A stretch of 64,000 nt of DNA from Afipia massiliensis (GCF_001006325.2 NZ_LBIA02000001.1:496001-560000); one strand, 5' to 3'. Positions 20,052-28,163 are shown, counted from the stretch's first letter. Notes: generated by a model from the letters alone, not told the origin. Made by a program: numbers and translations.

Positions 20052-20492
20052 ATGAATTCAAAATTGAATCTCATTTTGGCGCTGGTATTTTTGAGCGGTT
20101 TGAGCGCCGCCAATGCCGACGAAGGATCCCCTCTTGGCCTTTGGCTCACGGAGAAGGGCGATGCCCGTATCCAGGTCACCCAGTGCGGGCGCGCGCTCTG
20201 TGGCAAGGTCGCGTGGCTGCGCGAGGCGATCGACCCCGCAACCGGCAGGCCGCAGACCGACGACAAGAATCCAGATCCCGCGCTGGCGTCGCGTCCCATG
20301 ATCGGTGTGCAGCTTTTTCTCAGCATGGTTCCGAGCGGGCCCGGCACATGGGCTGGCCACATCTACAATGGCGATGACGGCAAGGTGTACGACAGCAAGG
20401 TTTTGCTGACGGGGCCGAGGACACTCCGCATCGAAGGATGCGTCGGCGCGATTTGCGGCGGTGAAAACTGGACCCGGGTCGGCGGCCGCTGA
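20052..20492 (+). CDS. DUF2147 domain-containing exported protein
   Basis: The 146-aa protein starts with a signal peptide (about residues 1-22, ending ANADE). The DUF2147 domain follows, with its typical opening 'PLGLWLTEKGDARIQVTQCG', a central 'GHIYNGDDGKVYDSKV' and the end 'LRIEGCVGAICGGENWTRV'. The family is common in proteobacterial periplasms and has no established activity. The ATG at 20052 starts the signal peptide; 22 further codons are open upstream but look unlike coding sequence. The next feature is a tRNA on the opposite strand. Confidence 0.85.
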   Translation: MNSKLNLILALVFLSGLSAANADEGSPLGLWLTEKGDARIQVTQCGRALCGKVAWLREAIDPATGRPQTDDKNPDPALASRPMIGVQLFLSMVPSGPGTWAGHIYNGDDGKVYDSKVLLTGPRTLRIEGCVGAICGGENWTRVGGR

Positions 20493-20571
20493 GGCGTGTC
20501 CCGTCGACCGCACAACCGGCAGCGGACCCTGGCGGCGCGAAAGGGAAAATAGCTGGATTTTCGGGGAGTTA

Positions 20572-20648
20572 TGGTCGGAGTGGCAGGATTTGAACCTGCG
20601 ACCCCTGCGTCCCGAACGCAGTGCTCTACCGGGCTGAGCCACACTCCG
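20572..20648 (-). tRNA. tRNA-Pro (anticodon CGG)
   Basis: Read on the minus strand this 77-nt sequence folds as a standard cloverleaf: acceptor CGGAGTG/CACTCCG, D stem GCTC/GAGC, anticodon stem CTGCG/CGCAG with loop TTCGGGA (anticodon CGG, reads CCG), and T stem GCAGG/CCTGC with loop TTCAAAT. The discriminator is A, and the 3' CCA is encoded. Confidence 0.95.
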
Positions 20649-20746
20649 ACATGGGCGCCGGTATAGCGTCGGCTCTCGCAGACCGCAAGAAGCTGTATAA
20701 GGGGGCAAACCCCTCCAGAAAGGCCACCCATGGCGCGGCTCATGCG

Positions 20747-21733
20747 ATGAAACTCGGTCTGAATACGGCAATGATCCCGGCGGATGGAGCAGCGGGCACC
20801 GCCGCGCGCTGCCTCGAGGGCGGCGGACTTGTCGCGTTCCCGACCGAAACCGTCTACGGCCTTGGCGCCGATGCCACCAATGCCCGCGCGGTCGCCCGGC
20901 TTTACGAGGCGAAGGGCCGGCCCTCCTTCAATCCGCTGATCGCCCATGTCAGCGATTTGAAGGCCGCACGGGAGATCGCGCGTTTCGACGACAAAAGCCT
21001 CCGGCTCGCGGAAACATTCTGGCCGGGGCCGCTGACGCTGGTCTTGCCCAAGGCGTCCGGCTGCCCGGTGTCGGATCTTGCCACCGCCGGACTTGAGACC
21101 ATCGCCGTGCGCATTCCGGCCCATCCGGCAGCACGCGACATTCTGCGTGCCTTCGGAAAACCGGTGGTTGCGCCATCGGCCAACATCTCCGGGCACGTCT
21201 CGCCCACGACGGCGGCGCACGTCATGGGCGATCTCGCCGGGCGCATCGATCTGATCGTGGACGGCGGGCCGGTGTCGGTCGGTGTCGAATCCACCATCGT
21301 CGGCTGTTTTGAAACACCCCTGCTGCTGCGTCCCGGCGGGCTTCCCCGCGAGGACATCGAGCAGGTGCTGGGCGAGAAGCTCGCGCGAATGCCGGAAGAA
21401 GCCGGCACGACCGACGCGCAACCGCTGTCGCCGGGCATGCTGGCCTCGCATTATGCGCCGCGCACGCCGGTTCGGCTCAATGCGCGCGAACTGGAAGCCG
21501 GCGAAGCGCTGCTGGCATTCGGGCCGCACATCATCCCCGGCTCCGAGCGCGCCAGCGTCATGAATTTGTCGGAAGCCGGCGATCTGGTGGAAGCTGCTGC
21601 GAATCTTTTCAGCTATCTTCGCGAACTCGACGCGGGCGGTTCTCGCGCGATCGCGGTGATGCCGGTTCCGCATGACGGCCTCGGCGAAGCCATCAACGAT
21701 CGGTTGCAACGCGCCGCCGTTCCGCGAAACTGA
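20747..21733 (+). CDS. tsaC: Threonylcarbamoyl-AMP synthase (Sua5/YrdC/YwlC family)
   Basis: The enzyme forms L-threonylcarbamoyladenylate from threonine, bicarbonate and ATP for t6A modification of ANN-decoding tRNAs. The 328-aa protein is the long Sua5 form: a YrdC domain at about residues 15-200 (GGLVAFPTETVYGLGADA, RPSFNPLIAHV, SANISGHVSPT) and a C-terminal Sua5 domain at about 220-325. The frame is open back to 20621, but that extension would overlap the tRNA-Pro gene, so ATG 20747 is chosen. An ATG at 20771 is also possible. Confidence 0.93.
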   Translation: MKLGLNTAMIPADGAAGTAARCLEGGGLVAFPTETVYGLGADATNARAVARLYEAKGRPSFNPLIAHVSDLKAAREIARFDDKSLRLAETFWPGPLTLVLPKASGCPVSDLATAGLETIAVRIPAHPAARDILRAFGKPVVAPSANISGHVSPTTAAHVMGDLAGRIDLIVDGGPVSVGVESTIVGCFETPLLLRPGGLPREDIEQVLGEKLARMPEEAGTTDAQPLSPGMLASHYAPRTPVRLNARELEAGEALLAFGPHIIPGSERASVMNLSEAGDLVEAAANLFSYLRELDAGGSRAIAVMPVPHDGLGEAINDRLQRAAVPRN

Positions 21734-21777
21734 TCGCGCCAGGATTTCGGCAAGAAGCAAAGAAAAGAACATGAATC

Positions 21778-23205
21778 ATGAATATCGTGCAGCCACCGCC
21801 GTCCGTTCTCTCACCTGAGTTACTGGCCCGCTTCGCGGCGATTGTCGGCGCCAAATACGCGGTGACCGATCCGCACGAAGCTGCACCCTACCTCACCGAG
21901 GAGCGCGGTCTGTTTCAGGGCCACTCGCCGCTCGTGCTCCGGCCCGGCTCGACGGCGGAGGTTGCGGCGATCTGCAAGCTCGCGACCGAGACGAAAACCG
22001 CTTTGGTGCCACAAGGCGGCAACACCGGGCTGGTCGGCGGGCAAACGCCGCACAACGGCGAAGTCGTGGTCTCGACGCGCCGGCTCGACAAGATTCGCGC
22101 GATCGACACGCAGTCCAATACGATGACCGTCGAGGCCGGCGTGATCCTCGCCAACGCGCAGCAGCGTGCAACTGACGCCGACCGGCTGTTCCCGCTGTCG
22201 CTGGGCGCGGAAGGCAGTTGCACCATAGGCGGCAATCTCTCCACCAACGCGGGCGGCATCGCCGCGCTGGCTTACGGCGTCGCGCGCGATCTCGTGCTCG
22301 GACTTGAAGTCGTGCTCGCCGACGGGCGCATCATGCACGGCCTGTCGAGCCTGAAGAAGGACAACACCGGTTACGATCTGCGCGATCTCTTCATCGGTGC
22401 GGAAGGCACGCTCGGCTTCATCACCGCGGCGACGCTGAAGATGTTCCCGAAACCGCATTCGGTCGAAACTGCATTCGCCGGCATCGTCTCCCCCGCCGAT
22501 GCGCTCACCCTGCTGGACATATCCCGCAACATCGCGGCGGGAAGCCTGACCAGTTTCGAATTGATCCCGCAGATCGCCATCGATTTCGTGGTCAGGCACG
22601 GTCCGTCCATTCGCGCGCCATTGGCCGGCCAGCATCCTTGGTATGTGCTGATGGAAATCTCCTCGCCGCGCGACGACGCCCGCGACACCATCGAAGCGAT
22701 CCTGACCAGAGGCATGGAAGACGGCATCGTCAACGATGCTGTGATTGCCGCCAACCTCGATCAGCGCGCGGCATTCTGGAAGCTGCGCGAAGTGATTTCG
22801 CCGGCACAGAAGCCCGAAGGCGGATCGATCAAGCACGACGTGTCCGTGCCGGTCGCCGCTGTTCCCGAGTTTCTGCGCGAGGCCGATGCCGCCGTGCTGA
22901 AACTAATCCCCGGCGCGCGTCCGTTCGCGTTCGGCCACCTCGGCGACGGCAACATCCACTACAACGTCAGCCAGCCGATCGGCGCCGACACGGCAGCGTA
23001 TCTGGCACGGTGGCACGACATGAACGACGCGGTGCACGCCGTCGTCGCAAAGCTCGGCGGATCGATTTCCGCCGAACACGGCATCGGCGTGCTGAAGCGC
23101 GATGAGCTTCCGCACGTGAAGGACCCGGTCGCCCTCGACATCATGCGATCGATCAAAAACCTGCTCGATCCGCATAACATTATGAATCCGGGCAAGGTGC
23201 TGTGA
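21778..23205 (+). CDS. FAD-binding oxidoreductase (D-2-hydroxy acid dehydrogenase type)
   Basis: The 475-aa protein belongs to the FAD-linked oxidase family with D-lactate, glycolate (GlcD) and D-2-hydroxyglutarate dehydrogenases. The FAD domain has 'PQGGNTGLVGGQTPHNGEVV' and 'GSCTIGGNLSTNAGG' (about residues 70-150). The C-terminal domain has 'FGHLGDGNIHYN' and 'EHGIGVLKRDEL', the conserved His/Glu active-site region. Absence of a membrane segment and the overall pattern favour the D-2-hydroxyglutarate or D-lactate group; the substrate is not settled. The next gene overlaps its stop by 4 bp. Confidence 0.88.
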   Translation: MNIVQPPPSVLSPELLARFAAIVGAKYAVTDPHEAAPYLTEERGLFQGHSPLVLRPGSTAEVAAICKLATETKTALVPQGGNTGLVGGQTPHNGEVVVSTRRLDKIRAIDTQSNTMTVEAGVILANAQQRATDADRLFPLSLGAEGSCTIGGNLSTNAGGIAALAYGVARDLVLGLEVVLADGRIMHGLSSLKKDNTGYDLRDLFIGAEGTLGFITAATLKMFPKPHSVETAFAGIVSPADALTLLDISRNIAAGSLTSFELIPQIAIDFVVRHGPSIRAPLAGQHPWYVLMEISSPRDDARDTIEAILTRGMEDGIVNDAVIAANLDQRAAFWKLREVISPAQKPEGGSIKHDVSVPVAAVPEFLREADAAVLKLIPGARPFAFGHLGDGNIHYNVSQPIGADTAAYLARWHDMNDAVHAVVAKLGGSISAEHGIGVLKRDELPHVKDPVALDIMRSIKNLLDPHNIMNPGKVL

Positions 23206-23660
23206 CCGATTCACCGGCTCCAAAAAGCAATTTGGCGGTCGCAGCGGCGGAGGACGCCGACATTCCTTCCATTGTCGCGTTATGGGAGCGCTGCGAACTG
23301 ACGCGGCCATGGAACGAACCGCGCGCCGACATTGCCCGCGCGCAGCAAGGGCCGAGTTCAGCCGTGCTGGTGGGCCGTGACGGAAACGCCATCGTCGCAA
23401 CCGTCATGGTCGGCCACGACGGACACCGTGGCTGGGTCTATTATGTCGCCGTGGATCCCGATCAGCACAATAAGGGATACGGGCGCGCAATCATGGCGGC
23501 CGCCGAAGACTGGTTGCGCGAACGCAGCATCGAGAAGCTTCAACTGCTCGTGCGCGCGGACAACACCCGCGTGCAGGCATTTTACGAAACGCTCGATTAC
23601 GATCAGCAGGAGCGCGTTGTCTTTGCAAAGTGGCTCGATGGCCGCCCGATGACACCGTGA
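23202..23660 (+). CDS. GNAT family acetyltransferase (YpeA-like)
   Basis: The 152-aa N-acetyltransferase has the acetyl-CoA binding motif 'VAVDPDQHNKGYGRAIM' (about residues 83-99), with 'WGSRALWERCELTRPWN'-like N-terminal features, here 'ALWERCELTRPWNEP', seen in YpeA proteins. It begins with GTG in a GTGA overlap with the preceding stop codon, so translation is probably coupled to the dehydrogenase. The acceptor substrate is unknown. Confidence 0.87.
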   Translation: MTDSPAPKSNLAVAAAEDADIPSIVALWERCELTRPWNEPRADIARAQQGPSSAVLVGRDGNAIVATVMVGHDGHRGWVYYVAVDPDQHNKGYGRAIMAAAEDWLRERSIEKLQLLVRADNTRVQAFYETLDYDQQERVVFAKWLDGRPMTP

Positions 23661-23684
23661 GATTGCAGCATCGCGCCTAGAACG

Positions 23685-23712
23685 AGGCTCTCCTAAAACA
23701 AAGAGCCTTTTC
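23685..23712 (+). terminator. Rho-independent terminator after the GNAT gene
   Basis: Stem aggctct / agagcct with a ten-base loop (cctaaaacaa), then TTTT. The right arm lies inside the first unit of the tandem 20-bp repeat, so the terminator was partly built from a duplicated SRAP gene end. Confidence 0.7.
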
Positions 23713-23750
23713 CTAAAACAAAGAGCCTTTTCCTAAAACAAAGAGCCCTG
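23691..23750. repeat. Three tandem 20-bp units at the 3' end of the SRAP gene
   Basis: Unit tcctaaaacaaagagccttt occurs at 23691, 23711 and 23731; the last copy ends ccctg. The 23731 copy encodes the final Gly-Ser-Leu-Phe-stop of the SRAP protein, and the other two copies lie downstream of its stop. Confidence 0.95.
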
Positions 23751-24506
23751 CCCGTTGTCCTCGGGCGCAGAGACCTTGATCTTTCTTTGCGACTCCCTGG
23801 GTTGCTTGCGGCTCGCAGCCTCGGCGATGGCGATGTCCTCTTCGCTGCACGGCAAAATGAGATCCGCACTGTCGTTGGCTACGCGATTGACCGCCGTGGA
23901 AACCTCGTGCCAGACAAATGTTCCCCGCGGCGGAGCGACCAGCATGGTCATCGCATCTTCCGCCTCGGTCATGCTGCCGTCGAGCCAGCGATCGAAGTCC
24001 GGCGGATCGATCGTCACCGGAACGCGGTCATGCAGCGATGCCATTTCCGGGCCTGACGCGGCGGTGACGATAGCGACGGTGTCGACTTCCTCACCGTTCG
24101 GGCCGGTCCAGGTTTCGGCAACGCCGGCAAAGGCGACCGGCTCGCCGTCGCGGCGGCGAATGAAAAACGGACGCTTGCGCGCCGGCGTCGCCTGCCACTC
24201 GTAATATCCATCCGCCGGAAGAAGACACCGCCGCCGCCTGATGGCATTGCGGAACGAGGGTTTTTCCAGAACCGTTTCGGCGCGCGCATTGATAACGAGC
24301 GCGAACGTGCGGGGATCTTTCACCCACGACGGCAGGAAACCCCAGCGCATCAATTGAAAATGACGCGTGCCATTTTCGAGCATGACCACCGGCACCGGCT
24401 GGGTCGGAGCAACGTTATACCGCGGTGGATAATTGGGATGCTCGGAATAGCCGAACAGGCGCCGAAGCGCTTCAGGACTAGATGCAATTACGTATCGCCC
24501 GCACAT
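23733..24506 (-). CDS. SOS response-associated peptidase (SRAP, YedK/HMCES)
   Basis: SRAP proteins form a stable covalent link to abasic sites in single-stranded DNA and protect them. The 257-aa protein starts MCGRY, giving the catalytic Cys2 once Met is removed. The other active-site residues appear in 'LVINARAETV' (Asn), 'DGYYEWQ' (Glu) and 'SLHDRVPVTI' (His). A Lys/Arg-rich region lies after residue 230. The extreme C-terminus is GQGSLF, which fits the bacterial beta-clamp binding pattern Qxx(L)F. The gene end is part of a tandem 20-bp repeat. Confidence 0.93.
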   Translation of the reverse strand: MCGRYVIASSPEALRRLFGYSEHPNYPPRYNVAPTQPVPVVMLENGTRHFQLMRWGFLPSWVKDPRTFALVINARAETVLEKPSFRNAIRRRRCLLPADGYYEWQATPARKRPFFIRRRDGEPVAFAGVAETWTGPNGEEVDTVAIVTAASGPEMASLHDRVPVTIDPPDFDRWLDGSMTEAEDAMTMLVAPPRGTFVWHEVSTAVNRVANDSADLILPCSEEDIAIAEAASRKQPRESQRKIKVSAPEDNGQGSLF

Positions 24507-24602
24507 AAAAAGACTCGAAATACGTCATCTGCGGTGGAAAATGACACAGAAGTAAAACTTGTTCAGCCACCTTTAACTTCAGATGCTCAAACATCCACCA
24601 CG

Positions 24603-25097
24603 ATGTCGAATTCAGCCCTGCAAGAAATGCCCCCCACCGACGACGCGGCCGCACGCGCCCAGCGCCTGCTTGAGGCCAACATCAACCCCCGCACCGGGCT
24701 GGCGACCGATTACCTGAATCATTTCAACGAGGCGATTATGCTGCTTGAAATGGTCCCCGACATCCCCGAATGCATCGACGATTTCCTCGGCTGGGAGCCC
24801 ATGAGCTATCGCGAGCATTTCGCGGCCTCGAATTTCAAGGCCCGGGACCTCGCCATCAGCGCCTATGATTCGAGCGACCCCGCCCTTCGCACCGAGTTCG
24901 ACAACATCACCACGACGATGACCTCGATCCTGACCTCGGTGGGTGCGGCCATGCGCCAGGCGAGACATACCGAGACCCGCACCATCCTTGCCGAGCAGGC
25001 CGCAGGCTGGGTCAAGCCGCTGGTCACGCTGGCAGGCGCCATGATCAATGGCGGCAGCAGCGACGCCGACGACGTCGACCAGATCATGAACCGCTGA
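24603..25097 (+). CDS. Conserved hypothetical protein, 164 aa
   Basis: I do not recognise a named domain. The protein is acidic and soluble with no signal peptide, and contains 'NPRTGLATDYLNHFNEAIML', 'IDDFLGWEPMSYREHFAASN' and a predicted helical second half. Start ATG 24603 is chosen at the beginning of the conserved-looking part; the frame is open well upstream into the divergent SRAP gene. The stop is 2 bases before the Nudix GTG start, so the two are probably translated as an operon, which might hint at a nucleotide-related role. That is only inference. Confidence 0.75.
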   Translation: MSNSALQEMPPTDDAAARAQRLLEANINPRTGLATDYLNHFNEAIMLLEMVPDIPECIDDFLGWEPMSYREHFAASNFKARDLAISAYDSSDPALRTEFDNITTTMTSILTSVGAAMRQARHTETRTILAEQAAGWVKPLVTLAGAMINGGSSDADDVDQIMNR

Positions 25098-25099
25098 CC

Positions 25100-25528
25100 G
25101 TGACCGACCTCTCGCATACCGGCCCCCGACTCGCCGTCAGCGCCGGCATTTTCCGCGACGGCAAGATCCTGCTGGTTCGCCGCGCCCGCGAACCGGCCAA
25201 GGGCGTCTACACCTTTCCCGGCGGCCGGGTGGAGTTCGGCGAAAGCCTGACCGAGGCGCTGACCCGCGAAATCCGCGAGGAAACCGGCCTCGTGATCGAG
25301 ATCGTGGGCCTCGTCGGCTACCGCGAGGCGCTTCCCGCCCGGACCGGTGGCCACGGCCATTTCGTCATCCTGCCGTTCGCCGCCCGCTGGGTCGCCAACG
25401 AGGTCGCGCTCAACGACGAACTGGACGACGCCCGCTGGCTTTCGCCCTCCACCGCGGTCGACGGCCTGCGGGTCACCCAAGGTCTGGACGAGACCATCCG
25501 GGCGGCATCCGCCATGATGGGCCTGTAA
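25100..25528 (+). CDS. NUDIX hydrolase (MutT/ADP-ribose pyrophosphatase-like)
   Basis: The 142-aa protein contains a complete Nudix box, GX5EX7REUXEEXGU, spelled by G...EFGESLTEALTREIREETGL (about residues 43-65), which binds the divalent metal and cleaves nucleoside diphosphate-X compounds. The start is GTG (MTDLSHTGPRLAVSAGIF), 2 bases after the preceding stop. The actual substrate cannot be assigned. TIGR02301 family gene follows after about 40 bp on the same strand. Confidence 0.9.
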   Translation: MTDLSHTGPRLAVSAGIFRDGKILLVRRAREPAKGVYTFPGGRVEFGESLTEALTREIREETGLVIEIVGLVGYREALPARTGGHGHFVILPFAARWVANEVALNDELDDARWLSPSTAVDGLRVTQGLDETIRAASAMMGL

Positions 25529-25568
25529 AGCGGGCCCTTGCCTTGCTTCCGGCCCGTTGAACGGGCAT

Positions 25569-25958
25569 ATGGCGGCCTTCATGCTGAAGCGGATTTTCGC
25601 GATTTTCCTTTTGGCGGCAATGGCCGGTCCGGTTCCGGTCCGGGCCCAGGACGCGGCTGCGCCGTTCGACGGCGACCTGCAGAGGCTCGCTGAAATCCTC
25701 GGCACCCTGCATTACCTGCGCGGAATCTGCGGCACCAATGAAGGCCAGAAGTGGCGCGCCGAAATGCAGGCGCTGGTCGATGCCGAGACGCCCTCCGGCG
25801 AACGGCGCAACCGCATGATCGCAAGCTTCAACCGTGGCTATAACGGGTTCCAGCAGACCTACCGCTCCTGCACCCCGGCCGCGAATGTCGCGATTCGCCG
25901 TTATCTCGAAGAAGGCTCGAAAATCTCGCGTGACCTGACCGCGCGTTACGCCAACTGA
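25569..25958 (+). CDS. TIGR02301 family exported protein
   Basis: The 129-aa protein has a cleavable signal peptide (LKRIFAIFLLAAMAGPVPVRAQ) and a mature helical domain with two conserved cysteines (GICGTNEGQKWRAEM and YRSCTPAANVAIRRY), probably a disulfide. This matches the alphaproteobacterial TIGR02301 family, function unknown. Starts at 25569 (MAAFML) or 25581 (MLKRIF) are both possible; a TTG at 25557 extends the frame slightly. Confidence 0.8.
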   Translation: MAAFMLKRIFAIFLLAAMAGPVPVRAQDAAAPFDGDLQRLAEILGTLHYLRGICGTNEGQKWRAEMQALVDAETPSGERRNRMIASFNRGYNGFQQTYRSCTPAANVAIRRYLEEGSKISRDLTARYAN

Positions 25959-26138
25959 CATTTTCCGGTGGATGACGTTTCGGCCGCGGCAAGAAAATGC
26001 AGGAAATAACGGGATAACTTGCGTTCGCGCCGTTAACCTTTCCTAAAGAACCGGCTCGCGGGCCGCGCCCTGCATGCTATTCCTTGTGCAGTTTCAACCG
26101 TGCAGTCCGCCGGACGCGTTCCACAGGCAATTGATTTC

Positions 26139-26405
26139 ATGTCGCATACTTACCCTTGGACGTCCGCTCACGGCCTTTCGCCCGATCAGGATCAGAAGCG
26201 GGCTGCGCTGAATTATCTCAACGAAGCATGGGCGGAAGCGCGTCACGACGGCGTCGACGGCGATTGCCTCGCGCAAGCGAGCCTGTTCGCCGCGTTCGCC
26301 GAGCTCGTCAGCACCTATGGCGAAGACCCGGTGGCCAAGTTCGTCGAGGGCCTCGCCGGCCGCATCCGCAGCGGCGAATTCTCGGTGGTGGAATTCCGGC
26401 AGTAA
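26139..26405 (+). CDS. Small conserved hypothetical protein, 88 aa
   Basis: The product starts MSHTYPW and is an acidic helical protein ('DQKRAALNYLNEAWAEARHD', 'AFAELVSTYGEDPVAKFVEG') with no signal peptide or metal motif. I do not recognise the family. The ATG at 26139 is preferred to an in-frame ATG 13 codons upstream. A CtrA-like sequence (tttaggaaaggttaac on the minus strand) lies at about 26033..26048, roughly 90 bases before the start. Confidence 0.7.
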   Translation: MSHTYPWTSAHGLSPDQDQKRAALNYLNEAWAEARHDGVDGDCLAQASLFAAFAELVSTYGEDPVAKFVEGLAGRIRSGEFSVVEFRQ

Positions 26406-26434
26406 TTTCCGGTACGCGCTCTTTCCCACAATTT

Positions 26435-26855
26435 GTCATGGCCGGGCATAGCCGTTCGAAGAACGGCGTCGCTTCCGCTCGCCTATGACCCGGCCATCCA
26501 TCTTTTAAGAGAAGCATTTTCAATGAGTGATGGATCACCGGGTCAAGCCCGGTGATGACGCATCGCGTGTGTTGAGACGGCGCGCGTGATCTCTCTCCGG
26601 TCGTCCCCGCGCAGGCGGGGACCCATACTCCCTGAGTCATCAATGTTGCCGCGATAGCGGACAACTCTTTTCGTCGCCACCATGATGTTTAGTGGTTATG
26701 GGTCCCCGCCTTCGCGGGGACGACATCGTGGATGTGGCTACATCGCGCATCACGCTCGGGTTCGTCATGGCCGGGCTTGACCCGGCCATCCACGCCTTCA
26801 GTTGATTCCGCAAGCAAGACGTGGATCACCGGGTCAAGCCCGGTGATGACGATTG
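26435..26855. repeat. Cluster of REP-like palindromes
   Basis: At least five hairpin elements are packed here. They are 26435..26501 (near-exact inverse of 75..142), 26528..26556 (atcaccggg/cccggtgat), 26598..26626 (gtccccgc/gcggggac), 26698..26730 (same family) and 26764..26855 (two-armed, ggccgggc/gacccggcc and atcaccggg/cccggtgat). Peptide-like readings of these elements are artefacts of the repeat. Confidence 0.85.
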
Positions 26856-27525
26856 AATGCATGGAAGCATCCCGCGTCATTCCGACTCCCGATTCAGTTT
26901 TCAAACAGCAAACAGCCACGCGGCATCGATCTCGCGCTTGATCGCGCGAGTTGAGCTTTAGTTCCGCCCCAAGAGCGAGGGGCATGGAGCGCCGCGAGGC
27001 GCACCTTGGTATCGTTTCGCTTCCGGCATCGCTTGCGAGGCGATGAACCTCCGGAAGCGCGTCGCCTTGCGGCGCTCCATTGCGGCGATTTTGGGCGAAG
27101 GGACCGTACTTCCGGGTGAGGACGGACGCTTTCACGTCCTGATCCGGCCGGCTTTCGCCGCCTTCATCCTCGCCTCGTCCAGCCGCGAACGGCAGAGCCA
27201 CGTAGTTGGCCCGGACGGTGACCCCAGCCTCCCGGACGACGTGTGTGCGAGACACGCGCGCAGGCGCCGCATCCTGCTCCGCTTCAAAGCGCCCTCGAGA
27301 AGCGCCCCTCACGAACAGGACGTGCCGAACATAAGAGTGCTTCAGAGCACGGGGATTCGTATCCCCATCACGAAGTGTTTCAGGAATTCGCGAGGAACAG
27401 CGTCTGCCTTATTCGCGCGAATTGCCGCGATTCTCGTGTAATAAACCGATGGCTATCCGCGCCACAAAGGCGCACAGTCAACTCATGCACAACCATTACG
27501 TTACCGCGCAGCGTCTCTCATGACC
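26856..27525. other. 670-bp gene-poor segment with strong secondary structure
   Basis: Neither strand shows a convincing gene. A minus-strand frame reaching 27312 runs through the repeats and has no recognisable family or ribosome site. Hairpins include 26931..26950 (ctcgcgc/gcgcgag), a nested stem at 26984..27080, and 27351..27368 (ggggat/atcccc). The segment could be a decayed gene, a structured RNA or a larger repeat unit. Confidence 0.45.
26984..27080. repeat. Long nested hairpin (97 bp), possible structured RNA
   Basis: Outer arms of 18 bases (atggagcgccgc...aggcg at 26984..27001 against 27063..27080) pair with only one G-T wobble. Middle arms cgcttccgg (27018..27026) and ccggaagcg (27051..27059) pair perfectly, and inner arms catcgc/gcgatg close the loop. 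It could be a DNA palindrome of the repeat type or the core of a non-coding RNA. Confidence 0.6.
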
Positions 27526-27789
27526 ATGAGAACGCGGCGGGAGACGGTCATCTTCAAGCATCCGGCGCGCATCAAGGGTATTGAACGCCAGCTTCCGGCT
27601 GGCGCCTACGAAGTGGTCACCGACGAGGAAATGATCGAAGGTCTTTCCTTTCCGAGTTTCCGGCGCATCGCCACCATGATCATGGTGCCGGGCGCACCGC
27701 CGCATCATCACTCGATGGAAATGCTGACGATCAGTTCGATCGATCTCGCGGACGCGCAGCATCACGACGCGGTGGCCTCAAATGTCTGA
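27526..27789 (+). CDS. Conserved hypothetical protein, 87 aa
   Basis: The product (MRTRRETVIFKHPARIKGIE...) looks like a small beta-rich domain with 'LPAGAYEVVTDEEMIEGLSF' and a His-rich stretch 'GAPPHHHSMEML'. I recognise it only as a type of small rhizobial protein of unknown function. An ATG 6 bases earlier is also possible. It overlaps the next gene by 8 bp, suggesting co-translation. Confidence 0.7.
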   Translation: MRTRRETVIFKHPARIKGIERQLPAGAYEVVTDEEMIEGLSFPSFRRIATMIMVPGAPPHHHSMEMLTISSIDLADAQHHDAVASNV

Positions 27790-28078
27790 CGATCCCGTCG
27801 AACTCGATTCCCGTCGTGGCATGGCCGCGCAAAAAGCGACAGGGCTGCGGCGGATTCTCGCTGACGCCGAGGCTCATGCAGCCGTCTTGCGCGAGCGGCA
27901 GCTCCAGATCGAGAGAGAGCTGCTCGATGCGCCAGTGACGTCCTGGCCCGAAGCGGCCGCAAAGGCGCGTTATGTCCTGAATCTTTATTACGCGACGCTG
28001 GGTGCGCAGGACTCGCACCACCGGGATCTCGTTGCCTCGGTCCTCAAGGACTTCGCGAGGCTCGACAGCGAAAGCTGA
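27782..28078 (+). CDS. Conserved hypothetical protein, 98 aa
   Basis: A mostly helical, soluble protein with 'RILADAEAHAAVLRERQLQIE', a probable coiled coil at about residues 25-50, followed by 'AAKARYVLNLYYATLGAQD'. No known domain is recognised. The start overlaps the preceding stop region by 8 bp. The stop is 85 bp before the next small gene, so it is probably part of a small operon leading toward the histidine kinase. Confidence 0.72.
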   Translation: MSDDPVELDSRRGMAAQKATGLRRILADAEAHAAVLRERQLQIERELLDAPVTSWPEAAAKARYVLNLYYATLGAQDSHHRDLVASVLKDFARLDSES

Positions 28079-28163
28079 CTACGTTTTCCGCCTCGATTGT
28101 TTTCCGCGAACGATTGATCCTGAAACTTCATTGAGACGTTCGGCGGGAACGGGAGAATTATGC

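Noticed and set aside
20621-20746. Upstream start for the threonylcarbamoyl-AMP synthase
   Set aside because: Would overlap the tRNA-Pro gene on the other strand and adds 42 residues without family similarity.
20363-21772. Minus-strand open frame of about 470 codons
   Set aside because: Antisense to the threonylcarbamoyl-AMP synthase and overlapping the tRNA-Pro gene; no recognisable product.
26435-26855. CRISPR array
   Set aside because: Repeats are palindromic, different from each other and unevenly spaced, with no Cas genes nearby; they are REP-like elements.
26689-27312. Minus-strand frame of about 207 codons
   Set aside because: It runs through several REP elements and the long hairpin and contains repeat-derived peptides such as VPAKAGTHNH and GLDPVIH; kept only as unexplained sequence.
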